Source: Phocoena phocoena
Taxonomy: Eukaryota > Chordata > Mammalia > Artiodactyla > Phocoenidae
NCBI RefSeq assembly: GCF_963924675.1
Contig: NC_089226.1
Coordinates: 57,449,690-57,513,689 of the forward strand
Length of the DNA stretch: 64,000 bases
Direction: 5' to 3'
Both the position numbers and the translations under genes were made by a program. Positions 1 through 11,110 of this stretch are shown piece by piece (the stretch's first letter is position 1; each line of letters opens with the position of its first letter). Below the pieces are notes generated by a model that had not been told where the DNA came from, made no database searches, and saw only the letters and a list, made by a program, of their open reading frames with translations.

Positions 1-469
1 CGGGAGCCTAGAGGGCCACAGAATCTCCTCCTAAGGGTCCTTAGGTTGGGGACTCCTGTCTCTTGAGTGAGAAATATCAACTGTCTTCTAGAAATAGCCA
101 CAAGGGAAGAAGGCAGTTCAGCGTAAGCAAACCAATCCACCCTTTGGAGTCCCTAGGGCCTGAGCTCAGCAAACGACAAGCTACGTGACACTGGACAGTT
201 ACTTCATTTTTCTAAACCTCAGTGTCCTTGACTATAAAATGAATGCAATAATTATGACTGACATTCATTACAGGCCAAGCACTGTTCAAAGTACTTTGCT
301 TGTATCAGCTTAGTCAATGTTCCCAACTACCCACGATAACCTTACATGTCCTACCCTGCACGGGTTAGTGCTGTGCAGTGCGTGGCCAGGTCTGAGATAC
401 ACAGGCAGTGATGTCGCAGCTCCACAGGCCAGAGGCATGTGGTGAGACATGAACCGTCACTGCACTTCC
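1..469. other. Intergenic DNA, no gene seen
   Basis: No reading frame or recent repeat is visible. The stretch around 250-320 has the 'catt...ccaagcactgttc' wording common in L2/MIR-type fossils, but it is too degraded to name. Confidence 0.4.
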
Positions 470-1062
470 CCACACCTGAGGAAGCTTTCATAGCATTTCA
501 CGTGTACCTCTGACATGACAGATACTACAGCCCCCTCACCTGACGAGGCTGTGACAGCAGTGCACGTCTAACTAAGACCTGACCACAGGGCACAAGTCCC
601 CTCACCTGACGAGGCTGTGACAGCAGTGCATGTGTACCTCAGACGTGACCGCTAACCACTCTTCCCCTCACCTGAGGGGGCTGTCACAGCAGTGCACATG
701 TACCTCAGTTGTGACCAGTAGCACAAGCCCCTTCACCAGAGGAGGCTGTCTCAGCAGTACAGGGGTACCTCAGAGGTGACTGGTCACCACAGGTCCCCTC
801 ACCTGAGGAGGCAGTGACAGCAGTGCACTTGTATTTAAGACCTGACCACTCACCATAAGTTCCCCCCTCAGAGGAGGCTGTGACAGCAGTGCAGATGTAC
901 CCCAGACGTGACCACTGAACACAAGTCCCCTACCTGAGGGGGCTGTGAAAGCAGTGCACGTTGAGCTCTGACGTGGCTGATACCATGGGCCCCCTCACCA
1001 TAGGAGGCTGGCCCAGCAGTGCACAGGTACACCAGACATGACCAAAAGTCCCCGCACCTGGG
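470..1062. repeat. Minisatellite, 65-66 bp unit, about 9 copies
   Basis: A diverged tandem array. The core 'gaggctgtgacagcagtgca' or a close variant recurs at about 545, 611, 677, 742, 808, 874, 939 and 1004, with a more degraded unit near 480. Spacing is 65 or 66 bp throughout. Each unit also carries a 'cccctcacctga' block before the core and a 'gtacctcagacgtgacc'-like block after it. Units differ by roughly 10-25%, so the array is old and not recently homogenised. No frame runs through it. Confidence 0.9.
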
Positions 1063-1064
1063 GA

Positions 1065-1180
1065 GAAAACGGTGGCACAGAGAGGTTAGGAGACTTGCCC
1101 AAGGTTACACAGCAGGTAAAAGGCAGACCAGTTTTTAACCTAGACTATCTGGTCCCAGAGCTCATGTCCCTAACCTTGGC
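1065..1180 (+). repeat. MIR-like SINE fossil
   Basis: The wording 'cacagagaggttaggagact' followed by a 'cccaaggttacacagc' block matches the conserved MIR core in the sense direction. It starts where the minisatellite ends. Confidence 0.6.
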
Positions 1181-1489
1181 ACTTAACTGTCCCAAAGGAC
1201 TAATTTGAGGACTCAGTCATCTGTCCATCAGTCACTAAGCCATGAGGTTTTATACAGAGTTGAGCTCTGAGTATAGCACCTTTGACTGGGTTCCTGAAAG
1301 AACATGGATGTGGTCAGGATAATATCCTAGTTCTCTACATGACCTTCGTCAGTGAGTATTAAACAGACTATTAATACCCCCAGGGAACTTTCCTCAGCCA
1401 GGTCCTCTGCTTCCAGACTTCCAGGATGAAAAACCTCAGAGGGGAAGACATCCAGGGGGTAACTTCTCAGTGGCTATGGTGGTGATGGT

Positions 1490-1740
1490 ATAAAAAACTT
1501 CTTCACAGCACTTCACAGTTTGCAGAGAACTCTTACCTGGCGTGTCTCACTAAACCTTCATTCCAGCCAATATTGCTGGTACTATTACCCCGATTCACAA
1601 AGGGGAGACAAAGGCAGAGAGAAGTGATGTCATTGCCCAAATGGAGGAGCTGGGATTTGAACCCAAGTGTGTTTGGCCCCCAAAGCTGATGCCACACTGC
1701 CTCCTGGTGGCAGGAAGGATGGTGACAGTGATGAGCATGC
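1490..1740 (+). repeat. MIR-like SINE fossil
   Basis: The run contains 'cacttcacagtttgcagag', a 'ccccgattcacaaaggggag' block and 'gagctgggatttgaaccca'. These are the left, core and right blocks of a MIR in order. The short open frames over it on both strands are chance frames in a fossil SINE. Confidence 0.65.
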
Positions 1741-2575
1741 TGGAGGCCCCCGTAGTGGTCCCTGATTCTGGACTCTCCTCCCCAGAGCTCCAGGAGCCTC
1801 CTGCCCACACCGGGAGGCAGCCCAGTCTCTCCCTGGACGTATTTATAACTTCCCTTTCCTCCTTGGCACCTTCCTTTTCCAGTCTCTCGCATCTGTGGGA
1901 GTCTGACACCAGTGAAGGTGATGGGCAGCAGGGGTGAGACGGAGAGAGACAGAGCGTCACTGACGACTTTCCAGGGCAGAGCGGCTTAGGCAGCTCGCCT
2001 GCACTCGGGTGGAATTTAGAGGGCCAGGCTGTCTTCTGTTCTGAGCTCAAAAATGTTCCTGAGATACACGGACTCCTCCTAGAGACATTTCTGGACCTCC
2101 CCACTTTCTCAGGTGGGTGAGACCTGGACTGGGAATGTTATGGGCCTCCCCACGGTCCCAGGAGAGAGGGACAGGGTTGTGTAACCTGGGTAGAAGACGC
2201 TTCTGACACCTGCTGGCACCCTTCACCTCTTCTTAACCTGCGCCACACTAGCACAGAGCTTGCACTCAGTAAACAAACCTGCATTCTACAGAAGAAGAAA
2301 CAGAGCCTCAGAGAGCTCCCAGCCAGGCTTGAACCCAAACTGGTCTGGCACCAGGATCTGAGCACATATCCGCTATATGGCCTCTCAGACCCATTCGATG
2401 GAGAAAAAACTCCCCTACAATCTCAGTCTCTTCATGAAATGCTCCCGCCACTCTTGTCTTAAGTGAAATTTGCCCCCCTACCCCTGCACCACTAAATCTG
2501 CAATCTTGCCTTTCTCTCTCTTTTAAACCTCCTTCTCTCCTACTAGTAGTCCAGACCCTGGGCTCAGAAGATCCA
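1741..2575. other. Intergenic DNA, old repeat scraps only
   Basis: Nothing coding is recognised. About 2225-2350 has antisense-looking MIR wording. Short frames here lack any family signature. Confidence 0.4.
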
Positions 2576-2590
2576 CTTCTCCTCCTCTTT

Positions 2591-2815
2591 TTAAAAATTA
2601 TTATTATTATTATTTTTTTTTTGCGGTACGCGGGCCTCTCACTGTTGTGGCCTCTCCCGTTGCGGAGCACAGGCTCCGGACGTGCAGGCTCAGCGGCCAT
2701 GGCTCATGGGCCCAGCCGCTTTGCGACATGTGGGATCTTCCCAGACCGGGGGATGAACCCATGTCCCCTGCATCGGCAGGCGGACTCTCAACCACTGCAC
2801 CACCAGGGAAGCCCG
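2591..2815 (-). mobile_element. CHR-type SINE (short form), antisense
   Basis: Read on the minus strand it begins 'gggcttccctggtggtgcag', the tRNA-derived head, and ends in the 'gaggcccgcgtaccgc' tail plus poly(A), seen here as the T-run at about 2615. A 15-bp target-site duplication, 'cttctcctcctcttt', lies at 2576-2590 and again at 2816-2830, so both ends are exact. CHR SINEs are tRNA-Glu-derived, non-autonomous and moved by L1 machinery. They are abundant in cetaceans. Confidence 0.95.
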
Positions 2816-2869
2816 CTTCTCCTCCTCTTTGACCATTCCTTCCTCCTCTCCCTCTCTGCTGGCTAACTC

Positions 2870-4400
2870 CTACCAACAAATGGTGGGACATCTGCTCAAA
2901 TATTTCCAATTAAAAAATATAACAAAATCCTCCCTGATCCCTCATTGCCCTCCAACCATCCACATCTCTTCACAGCCACACATCTTGAAAATGTTATCCA
3001 CTCTCTCTACTTACCCCCCAAATGTCCACACCACCAAACTTCCACTCCCATCGTTCCACTGGACCTGTTCACCCTGGGGTCCCCATTGACCTCCTCCTTG
3101 CTGGATCTCCTGGACACTCTTCACTTCTCATCCTTCCTGTCCCACCAGCAGCTTTTACTGCTGCTGGCCACATGTGCCCTTTACAGAGCCTCTGGGATAT
3201 CATACTCTCCTGGCTTTGCTTCATTCCCTCTGGCCATTTTTTTCCCAGCATCTTTTGCAGATGTTTCTTGTTCTGCCTCTGTCTCATGCTGGTTTCTTCC
3301 AAGGTTCTGTCCTCACTCTATACTCTCTCCCTAGCTCCATAAAGCATAGCCCTCCCAAGTCTTTGTCAGAAACTCAGCTCTCTCTCTTGAGCTCCAGACT
3401 TAAACCCTACAATACCTGCTGGACAGCCCCACTTGGATATCCCATGGGTCCTTCTAATGCAACATGTCCAAAACCAAACTCATCATCTCCCTCAAAAATC
3501 TTCTCACCTACACTGCCCATTGCCCACCGCCATGTTCTGCAGCTCAGCCAAACCACTGCCATCTGCCTCATCGCCCAAGCCAGAATGCCTAGCGTCATCT
3601 CGCACTCTTCCATATGCAGTTATCAAATTCTGACAACGCTGCCTCTTGGAGATCTATCTGATTCTTGATAGTTAAGAAGCATAGGCCTTGAAGACAGTTG
3701 GATAATAAAATCGAAGGTAATAAAAACCACTGATCAGAAGAACTGAAACCAAGTATGTAACCACCAGGGCACAGTCATTGGTACAAGTAAGCACTCACTA
3801 AAGGGAAGCAGCTTCTGTCATCATTATCATTGCTCCTTCTCCCTCTTTCTCTCCTCACCACCCATCTCCCTGGTTGGCCTCCCTGCCTCTAGCCTCTCCC
3901 GCTTGAATCCCTTCTCCACGTGGCAGTGGGTGGGATCTTCCGGAAACAAGCATCTGTTAACCCCCTGCCTGAAGGCCACCCCTGATTCTCCAGTGTCCTC
4001 GTGCTGGCTTCATATTCCTTGGCCTGGAATTCGAGACCCTTCTGGTTCTGGCCCCTACCGACCTCATCTTTTGAGACTCCCAGTCTCTCCCTCTATACTG
4101 CATCCCAAACACACTTCCATCTGCCCCTCTAACACATCTACTTTTCCACCCTTTCCTCACTTTGTCCCTGCCTTTGTCCCTGGAGGGCTCTCCTCATCTG
4201 CTTATAATTCACAACCCACCTGAAAGTTGTCTTCCATCATGCAAACCTACTTTGTTCCCTCCTCTGAGCCCTTCAACTCTATAGTAGTACGGATCACACT
4301 GGATATGATTGGTGGTCAATTTTTTCCATAGGCTACCCCCACTGGACTCTGTCAATTCACTGTGTTCAGGCACCCAGCACGAAGCCAGCTTCATTCAATG
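2870..4400. repeat. L2-like LINE fossils
   Basis: A long pyrimidine-rich stretch with typical L2 3'-region wording: 'acatgtccaaaaccaaactc' near 3463, 'tgccactgatctggc'-style blocks near 4040 and a 'ttcattcaatgtggaatgaa' end near 4390. It gives several overlapping open frames of 60-164 codons. None has a domain, and the frames switch repeatedly, as expected in a decayed LINE. The exact borders of separate fragments cannot be set by eye. Confidence 0.5.
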
Positions 4401-4437
4401 TGGAATGAATGATGAACCTCAGTTCTCCTAATCTTTA

Positions 4438-4761
4438 TTTTTTTTTAATTCATTTATTATTTTATATTTATTTTTGGTTGCATTGGGTCTTCATTGCTGC
4501 GTGCAGGCTTTCTCTAGTTGTGGCGAGCAGGGGTGACTCTTCATTGCGGTTCGCGGGCTTCTCATTGTAGTGGCTTCTCTTGTTGCGGAGCATGGGCTCT
4601 AGGCACGTGGGCTTCAGTAGTTGTGGCACACAGGCTCAGTAGTTGTGGCGCAAGGGCTTAGTTGCTCTGCGGCATGTGGGATCCTCCTGGACCAGGGCTC
4701 GAATCCATGTCCCCTGCATTGGCAGGCGGATTCTTAACCATTGCGCCACCAGGGAAGTCCC
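4438..4761 (-). mobile_element. CHR-type SINE (long form), antisense
   Basis: On the minus strand it opens 'gacttccctggtggcgcaat' and runs through the 'gcaactaagcccttgcgcca' body to an A/T-rich tail. The 13-bp duplication 'ctcctaatcttta' at 4425-4437 and 4762-4774 fixes both ends. It is about 100 bp longer than the short form because of extra internal blocks around 'cacaactactgag'. Confidence 0.95.
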
Positions 4762-4774
4762 CTCCTAATCTTTA

Positions 4775-6541
4775 AAGTGGACAGCATAGGCAGTCAGCCT
4801 GGTTAATCCAGAGGAGAGCAAGAGCCCTGGGAGCTGGAGGAAGATAAGTCACGGAAGGCTCTCTGGAGGAGGTTGGACTTGGAGTTATAAGGCATCTAAG
4901 AAACAGTGAGAGTAAGAGAGGGCAAGTGAGTGAGAGGGAGTGAAGATTTGTGAACCTGAGTGGCTCTCTGCTCTGTCACACTTGTTCCTCTAGCTTCAAA
5001 ACACTTGAAGTGTCCCCACACCCCCATCCCCTGGCCAACAGCACAGCACTTTACAGTTATATAGAGATTTTTCACAACCTTTGTCTCATTTGCGTGGTTG
5101 GTTGGCTCAGAGGCTAGACTGAGAGTTAGCAAATCTGAGACCTCCATCCTGCCTTGTCCTTGGCCTGCTGTGTGACCTGGGCAATTCCTTTCACCTCTGA
5201 GCCTTGGTTTCCTCACCTGTCATGTGGGGCTGTGAACTGTTGCTCAATAGGTGGGAAAACCTCCATAGACCACAGAGTTCTGTGCCCCAGTGAAGACTAT
5301 TAATCTTGTTGTTCTAATATCAGCCAAGCCCAGTGGTAGCTGCTAGCCAGCCACTTGGGAGTCCTCAGAAAAGCATTACACAGGGCCCTGTTAGAAAGGG
5401 ACCTCAGGGGAAAGGACCCAGCAGGTTAGGGACAGGAGGGCCTGGGGGTTTAATGAAACCAGTCTCAGCCCCAACCTGTCCTCCCCACTGAGGCAGCGCT
5501 GGCTTGGGGAGAAGAAGGGGCAGCTGGAGTGGCCTGGGTCGCAGGTGAGCTGAGCCCCCCCTTATGTAGGCATGAAGGCTGCAAAGGAAGTGCCCAGAGC
5601 CTGTCAGAGCCCAAGGAGGGACAGGGTTCTGGAAGGGCACAGTTTAAGGGGACAGGCAATTAGGGACCATCACCCCACTATGAGAGGGGCCCTACGAGAA
5701 GGGAGATGGGCTAAAATCTTTCTGCCCCAATTTACAGCATTGCAGGCTGGCTGCTGATTCACTAACTGTGTGACTTTGGCCAGGCATAGCCCCTCTCTGA
5801 GCCTCTTCCTCCGCATCAGCCACAATAGGGGAACAAGACCAGAAGCTTTCCACAGGGTGAAGTGTGTGATTCCGCAGGAATGCTGGAGGGAAAGCCCTGA
5901 GGTCGTCAGGACAGCTCTGTGGAAACACGAAGAAGCCAGGCGCTGGGCCACACTGAGATCCTGGTTTTATAGGAAAGGAGTCAGGGTCAGTCTCCAGCCC
6001 CAGGGAATCCTCAGGCTGGTGAGGGATACAAGAATGATGTGGGCTGCCAGACAGGGAAGCTTCAGCGCAGCTCCCGTGGTGGACCCTTGGGAGACCTGGC
6101 AGGGAGCCCGGAGTCTGACTTCCAGCTCCTTGTGTGACCTTGACTGAGCAAGTCACTCCCTTCTCTGAGTTATTTTATTTGAAAAATGGGAGGAGGGCTG
6201 TGGGGATTGGACTATGTTGCTTGCTTTCCAGGACACTTCTGGCTCTGATGTTCTGGGATTGCCCCGCAGACCTTGCAAAACCTGCTTACATGGGCCCAGC
6301 CAGTGGAGGGGACAGCATCTCAGAATTGCAGCAGCTTCCCCAGAAATGTGCATTCTGTCAATTTAGATGTTAAAAGAAAAGAGAAGAAAAATCCCTGCTG
6401 ACTAGTCCATTATGGGGAAAAGTTCAGTTTAACTCAGGTTAACCCTTTCATTAATTAATTCATTTATTAAAAAAATATTTGCTGAGGGTTTATTATGAGC
6501 CAGGTACCAGGTGCCTGGTGCCTGTGCTCTAGAGCCCATGA
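4775..6541. other. Intergenic DNA with MIR scraps
   Basis: No gene is recognised. MIR-style 'tgtgtgacctgggcaa' blocks occur at about 5170, 5770 and 6130. The 154- and 125-codon frames at about 5690-6150 lie on opposite strands over these fossils and have no family signature. Confidence 0.45.
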
Positions 6542-6579
6542 GCCACAACTACTGAAACTGTAGTTGTAAGGTTTTTTTT

Positions 6580-6879
6580 TTTTTTTCTTTTTGCCACTCT
6601 CTCACTTTGTCCCAGCTTACCCTTCCCCCTCCCTGTGTCCTCAAGTCCATTCTTTATGTCTACATCTTTATTCCTGTTCTGCCCCTAGGTTCTTCATGAC
6701 CATTTTTTGTTTTTTTTTTTAGATTCCATATATATGTGTTAGCATACGGTATTTGTTTTTCTCTTTCTGACTTACTTCACTCTGTATGACAGACTCTAGG
6801 TCCATCCACCTCACTACAAATAATTCAATTTTGTTTCTTTTTATGGCTGAGTAGTACTCCATTGTGTATATGTGCCACA
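6580..6879 (-). mobile_element. 5'-truncated L1 3' end, antisense
   Basis: After a T-run at 6572-6586, the sequence matches the L1 ORF2 tail and 3' UTR on the minus strand, for example 'gtcatacagagtgaagtaag' and the 'tactcagccataaaaag' block. It stops at about 6879. The 11-mer 'gccacaactac' occurs on both sides (6542-6552 and 6874-6884), probably as a target duplication. About 18 extra bases separate the left copy from the T-run. Confidence 0.8.
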
Positions 6880-7308
6880 ACTACCAGGCACCAGGTATAC
6901 AACTGCCCTGCTCGGGACACGGGACCTGATTGTCATGACTTTTTTCCATGCAGATATGCCCAGTCCACCTCTTCCTTAAGTCATTTCTTGAAAAGAGCAT
7001 TTTTTTTCTAGCCTTGTAGTGCCTCTATTTAGTAACCAGACCACCTGAAACTGTTTGAAAACGCCCTCAGAACCAAATAGAAATCCGTAACTGTCTGTGA
7101 CATCAGCCTAAGAAATGGAGAGAGGAAAGTAAAACTTTTGGCCTATTTTTTCCCCAGGTGGAAACCAGAGCTTCCAAATCCTCCAGGTGGCCTGGCTTGG
7201 TGGAAAGAGTCCAAGACCAGAGCCTGAGGCCTGGTTTCCAGGACCAAGTCTGGTACAGACCAGCTGTTGACCCGGGGGCAGCTGCCCATCCCCACCCCGG
7301 CCTGACTT

Positions 7309-7431
7309 GTCTTTTTTTTTTTTTTTTTTGGCCTCCCAGCTTTCGGGATCTTAGTTCCTCAACCAGGGATTGAACCCGCGCCCCGTGAAATGGAAGCTCA
7401 GAGTCCTAACCACTGGACCACCAGAGAATTT
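7309..7431 (-). mobile_element. Short tRNA-derived SINE, antisense
   Basis: Only about 120 bp. The minus strand reads 'tctctggtggtccagtggtt' then 'gttcaatccctggttgagga' and ends in poly(A), seen as the T-run at 7311-7330. It is flanked by the exact 13-bp duplication 'cccggcctgactt' at 7296-7308 and 7432-7444. This is the tRNA-like part without the longer CHR body. Confidence 0.9.
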
Positions 7432-7639
7432 CCCGGCCTGACTTTGCATCTGTGAAAGAAAGGGTCAGGGACTCAACTATCTGTAGGCCATTTCCACACT
7501 TACGTATTCTGTGTCGTGAGAAGGGTTTGTTAGAAGAGGGAGAAGCTAGAGGTGGTCCTGGAAAACCAAGTGGATCTGCTCCAGGGGTCCCTGGGGCAGG
7601 GAGGCAGTGATCTGAATATCAACATAACCTGGCCCTGGA

Positions 7640-8914
7640 TCACTTAGTCAAGGTGAAAGTCGAGTCAACACTTCCCTCAGCTCAGTTCTGGGGGTTGGAA
7701 AGTCTCACTTCGGGGGCCTTGGGCTGCCGTGCACGCACAGTAACCTTCTTCAGCAGCCTCCTGGGAGCGGAGTTACTCTCTGAAGAGTGCTTGGTCTCCT
7801 CTCCTGACACTGGTTCTGAGACTTTCCAGTTCTCTGTGATGCCCTCTGAACTGGGGCCCAGAGCAGTGGGCATGAAGTGGCTTAAGAGTGACACCTGCTG
7901 AGCTGCAGCAGCCAGGAGGGGGAAGACCATGGAGTCACCCAGGGAGTGCCCTGGAGTTTGTTTTTTCCCACCAGGGGGAGAATCTATCTTCCACTTGGAT
8001 TCCTTTCGGGAAATGACTCCTTCTACCAAAGGCATATACAACGCCTCTGCCCTTGCAAGGTGACTGACATCTCAGTTTGCCGGGGACTAAGGGATTTCCT
8101 GGGACATGGGACTTGCAGTGCTAAAACCAGGCAGTTCTGGGCAAATCAGGATGATTGGTCTCTGGATATGACAAATAGACAGGATACAAGGACCCAGGTT
8201 AGACTGAGACAGAGTCCCAGCAGCAGCTGCACAGAAAGGGGAGCTGTTCCTGGCTGAAGCAGACTGTATTCTGTAGCAGCCCTTGGGGGAAGCAGCTCTT
8301 CCTATCAATAAGATATCATAGAAAAGGAATCCTCCACAATCTGATTGATGTAGTTCATTTATGTTACTTTTTTTTTAAAAAAGAACCAATGGATCTAGGG
8401 TCAGAAGTTTGCTTAAGGGTTTTTAATCTAGCTCCTATCTAAATATGAAACCTCCTGTGCACCATTTCAGCTCAAAAGACCCCAGCTTTGCATACCTCTA
8501 GTTATAAGGAATTCACTCATTCTCAAGCCAACCTTTTGCCTTATGGGATAGTTCTAATTGTAAGAAACTTATTCCATATGTGGGGCTCTCTGGGTCCCTG
8601 GAGCTGCTAATACTGGCCCCAGTTCTTTGTAAGTGTTGTACCTGTCCCTTGACAGCCCTTCAGGTGTTTATGTTCACCCCTCTTGCCCACCAGACAGGAC
8701 CAGCTCTTTAACCATTGCTCATTCGACAACTCACTATCCTGAGCATCTTAGTTGTGCAATGAAATTCCAGGCACAAAGAAACAGTTAGGATTGAGATCCA
8801 TGGTTGGAAACAAAAAGATGCATGTTCTAGTTAATGTTTCCCTGGTTGTCCTGGTTTCCAGATATGTACTGATGTTTCCAGTGTCTGTCTGCAAATAACC
8901 AGCCCTGACCCACT
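7640..8914 (+). other. Duplicated 5' flank of OR copy 1
   Basis: Blocks here align with the flank of OR copy 2. Positions 7906-7955 ('gcagccaggaggg' and following) match about 21539-21585. Positions 7991-8035 ('acttggattcctttcgg...aaggcata') match about 21604-21648. The distance to the start codon is about 1.0 kb here and about 0.77 kb in copy 2. Divergence is high by eye, much higher than in the coding sequence. An untranslated first exon would be expected in a region like this, but I cannot place its splice sites. Confidence 0.6.
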
Positions 8915-9879
8915 ATGGAAGCCACCTGTAATGGATCAAAGGACTCCTCACCTGTGTTCTACATGGTGGGCATCCCCTCTCTGCTTGAATCCCTCTTCCT
9001 CCTTGTCTTCTTGATTTTCCTCTTAATCTCTCTGCTTACTCTGGTGGGAAATGAGCTGATCCTGGTGTCTGTGGTGGCAGAACCCAGCCTACACAAGCCC
9101 ATGTACTTCTTCCTGATCAACCTCTCAGCCCTGGACATCCTCTTCACCACATCCACTGTCCTAAAGATGCTATCTCTCCTCTTCCTCGGGGACCACTACC
9201 TCGGCTTCTCTGCCTGCTTCCTGCAGATGTACCTATTCCACGGCCTTAACTGCTCTGAAGCCTTATCCTGGTGGTCATGGCCTATGACCACTATGTGGCT
9301 ATCTGCCGCCCACTGCACTACCTTGTCCTCATGACCCCACAGACCAGTGCTGCACTGGCAGCCAGTGCCTGGCTCACTGCCCTCCTTCTGCCCACCCCAG
9401 CAGTGCTGCAGACCTTCCACATGGCTTTTGACAACACTGTTCACATCTACCACTGCTTCTGTGACAACTTGGCTGCGGTCCAGGCCTCCTGCTCTGACAC
9501 CACGCCCCAGACCTTCATGGGCTTCTGCATCGCCGTGGTGGTGCCCTTCCTGCCCCTTCTCCTGGTGCTTCTTTCCTATGCCCACATCCTGGCCTCAGTG
9601 CTTCGCATCAGCTCCCGAGAAGGACGCTCAAAAGCCTTCTCCACCTGCAGCTCCCACCTCCTGGCTGGCACCTACTACTCATCCATTGCCATAGCCTACG
9701 TGGCCTACAGGGCTGACCTACCCCTCGACTTCCACATCATGGGCAACGTGGTGCATGCTATTCTCGCACCTGTCCTCAACGTTCTCATCTACACGCTGAG
9801 GAACAAGGATGTCAAAGCAACCATCACCAAAATGGCATGTCCCCAGGGCCCAAGGAATTCTGGGACCCTTGATACTTAG
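8915..9879 (+). pseudogene. OR2AT4: Olfactory receptor OR2AT4-like, frameshifted pseudogene
   Basis: A seven-transmembrane class II olfactory receptor, normally an odorant-sensing GPCR of olfactory cilia. The frame opens at 8915 and carries PMYFFLINLSALDI (TM2). It breaks in TM3 because one base is missing between 9264 and 9265, where copy 2 has an extra C. The first frame then ends at 9334. The rest continues in another frame from 9271 to the stop at 9879 and includes MAYDHYVAIC, KAFSTCSSHL (TM6) and LRNKDVK. Two further changes are shared with copy 2: DHY instead of DRY, and loss of the NPxxY proline (here NVLIY). The N-terminus lacks one codon relative to copy 2. From about 9100 to 9775 the DNA is about 99% identical to copy 2 by eye count; before that it is much more diverged. 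A truncated product would lack TM4-TM7. Family assignment is strong. The exact symbol rests on memory of human OR2AT4. Confidence 0.93.
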
Positions 9880-10287
9880 ATGCAAATAATTCAGCTCCCT
9901 GGACACCAATGACAGCGCCCAGCACAGAATAAACACAATAAATATTTTTAAATGAATTAAAGCAACCCAAATTGACTTCATTCAGTTGAGCAGACAGCTA
10001 AAACCCGGTCCTCAAATACTGGATCAAGAGGTCTTCCCACTGGTGCTATAGAATGATTGGTTTTCACAGTTTTCATCAGGTATTAATGTGATGAGTAAAA
10101 TTTGATCATCCAATCATTTATATTTAAAGTCTTTACTAGGACTGCTAGAGACAGAAATAAGCCAGACATAGTTGCTGCCCTCAAGGTAACCATAGTTTAA
10201 CTGGGGAGTCAACCCAGAGAAATAATATAAGGTGCTAGGACAAAGAGAAGCAAAGAGGGCTGTGGGAGCCACGAAGTTAGCATTTGA
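9880..10287. other. 3' flank of OR copy 1
   Basis: The first ~40 bp ('cttagatgcaaataattcag') still align with the 3' flank of copy 2 at about 23272, with many differences. Two AATAAA-like hexamers at about 9925-9945 could serve as poly(A) signals. Beyond that nothing is recognised. Confidence 0.45.
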
Positions 10288-11110
10288 TTGAATGTTAAAA
10301 TTTTCTCCTGTAAATTTTTACATTTTTGGCATTGGTATCACTTGTTTTTTAGCAAATACTCATGTATCAGCAATATAGATGGGTGGGAGGCTGGAAATGA
10401 TTGCATAAGAAAACCACTAGCTGCTCCAATCGGGAGCGGTAATAAGGTCCATGTTCCCATCCAACGGGATGGATCCATTTTCAGCTTGGATGCCCATTAA
10501 AAAGTGATGCTTCCTGCCAAGAACCAGTGGGTGGAAGTTAGAGTGGTTCCACCCACCATTACCCACAGTGACGTATTTGGGGGAATTTGTACTTGCAGTC
10601 CTGACGATTCTGGCCTCTGTGGATTAAGCAGTCCGGATTCACCAGGAGACACAGTAAATCTCACTAAATTTAAAGCTACAGCTTCTGCCTGGTCATTTTA
10701 AGCCCACTGTGCAAGCAGATCAGCAGTCAGAAAAAGGAGTTACCATATTTAGAAGGGCAATTGACCATGATCTTCAGGAGGAAGTAAAGCCACTCTTACA
10801 TAATGGGGGCTGGGAGGTCAGCATTCAGGCAAGTGAGCATTTCTGGTTTCTGGCTTTAACTCTTAGTGGACAATTAAAGCAACTATAGCTTGATGAGGCA
10901 GAGTAACCAGGGGCTCAGAACTGTCAGGGATGAGGGTCTGGGTCATGCTAGGAGGGAATCCATCTAGACCCACTGAAGGGAAAGGGGAAGGGAATCTAGA
11001 ATGGGTGGCAGAGGAGAGGGATGATGAAGTGTCTCTTGCAGCCTTGGGACTGACTGCAGCAGCGAGGGCAGTCGTTAATCCAACTAACCCTTCTCTTATA
11101 AATTTCCCTT
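10288..11110 (+). repeat. Probable ERVL-like internal remnant
   Basis: A reading frame from 10288 to 10701 is broken by only one stop, at 10498-10500. More frame fragments follow (10930-11112). The stretch 'gatgagggtctgggtcatg' near 10928, followed by 'agaatgggtggcagaggag', resembles the 3' internal region of ERVL/MaLR-class elements. No reverse transcriptase, integrase or protease motif is visible and no LTR pair was found. It is a decayed fragment, not a gene. Assignment to a class is tentative. Confidence 0.4.

Noticed and set aside
2945..3668. Overlapping 106-164 codon frames rich in Ser, Pro and Leu
   Set aside because: Three registers are open at once in pyrimidine-rich L2-like sequence, which is a composition effect.
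5670..6156. Possible exons in 93-154 codon frames
   Set aside because: Both strands are open, MIR fragments are included, and no family signature or bounded splice sites were found.
6542..6575. Small hairpin 'acaactac...gtagttgt'
   Set aside because: It is only 8 bp of stem at an L1/SINE junction and is best explained as insertion debris.
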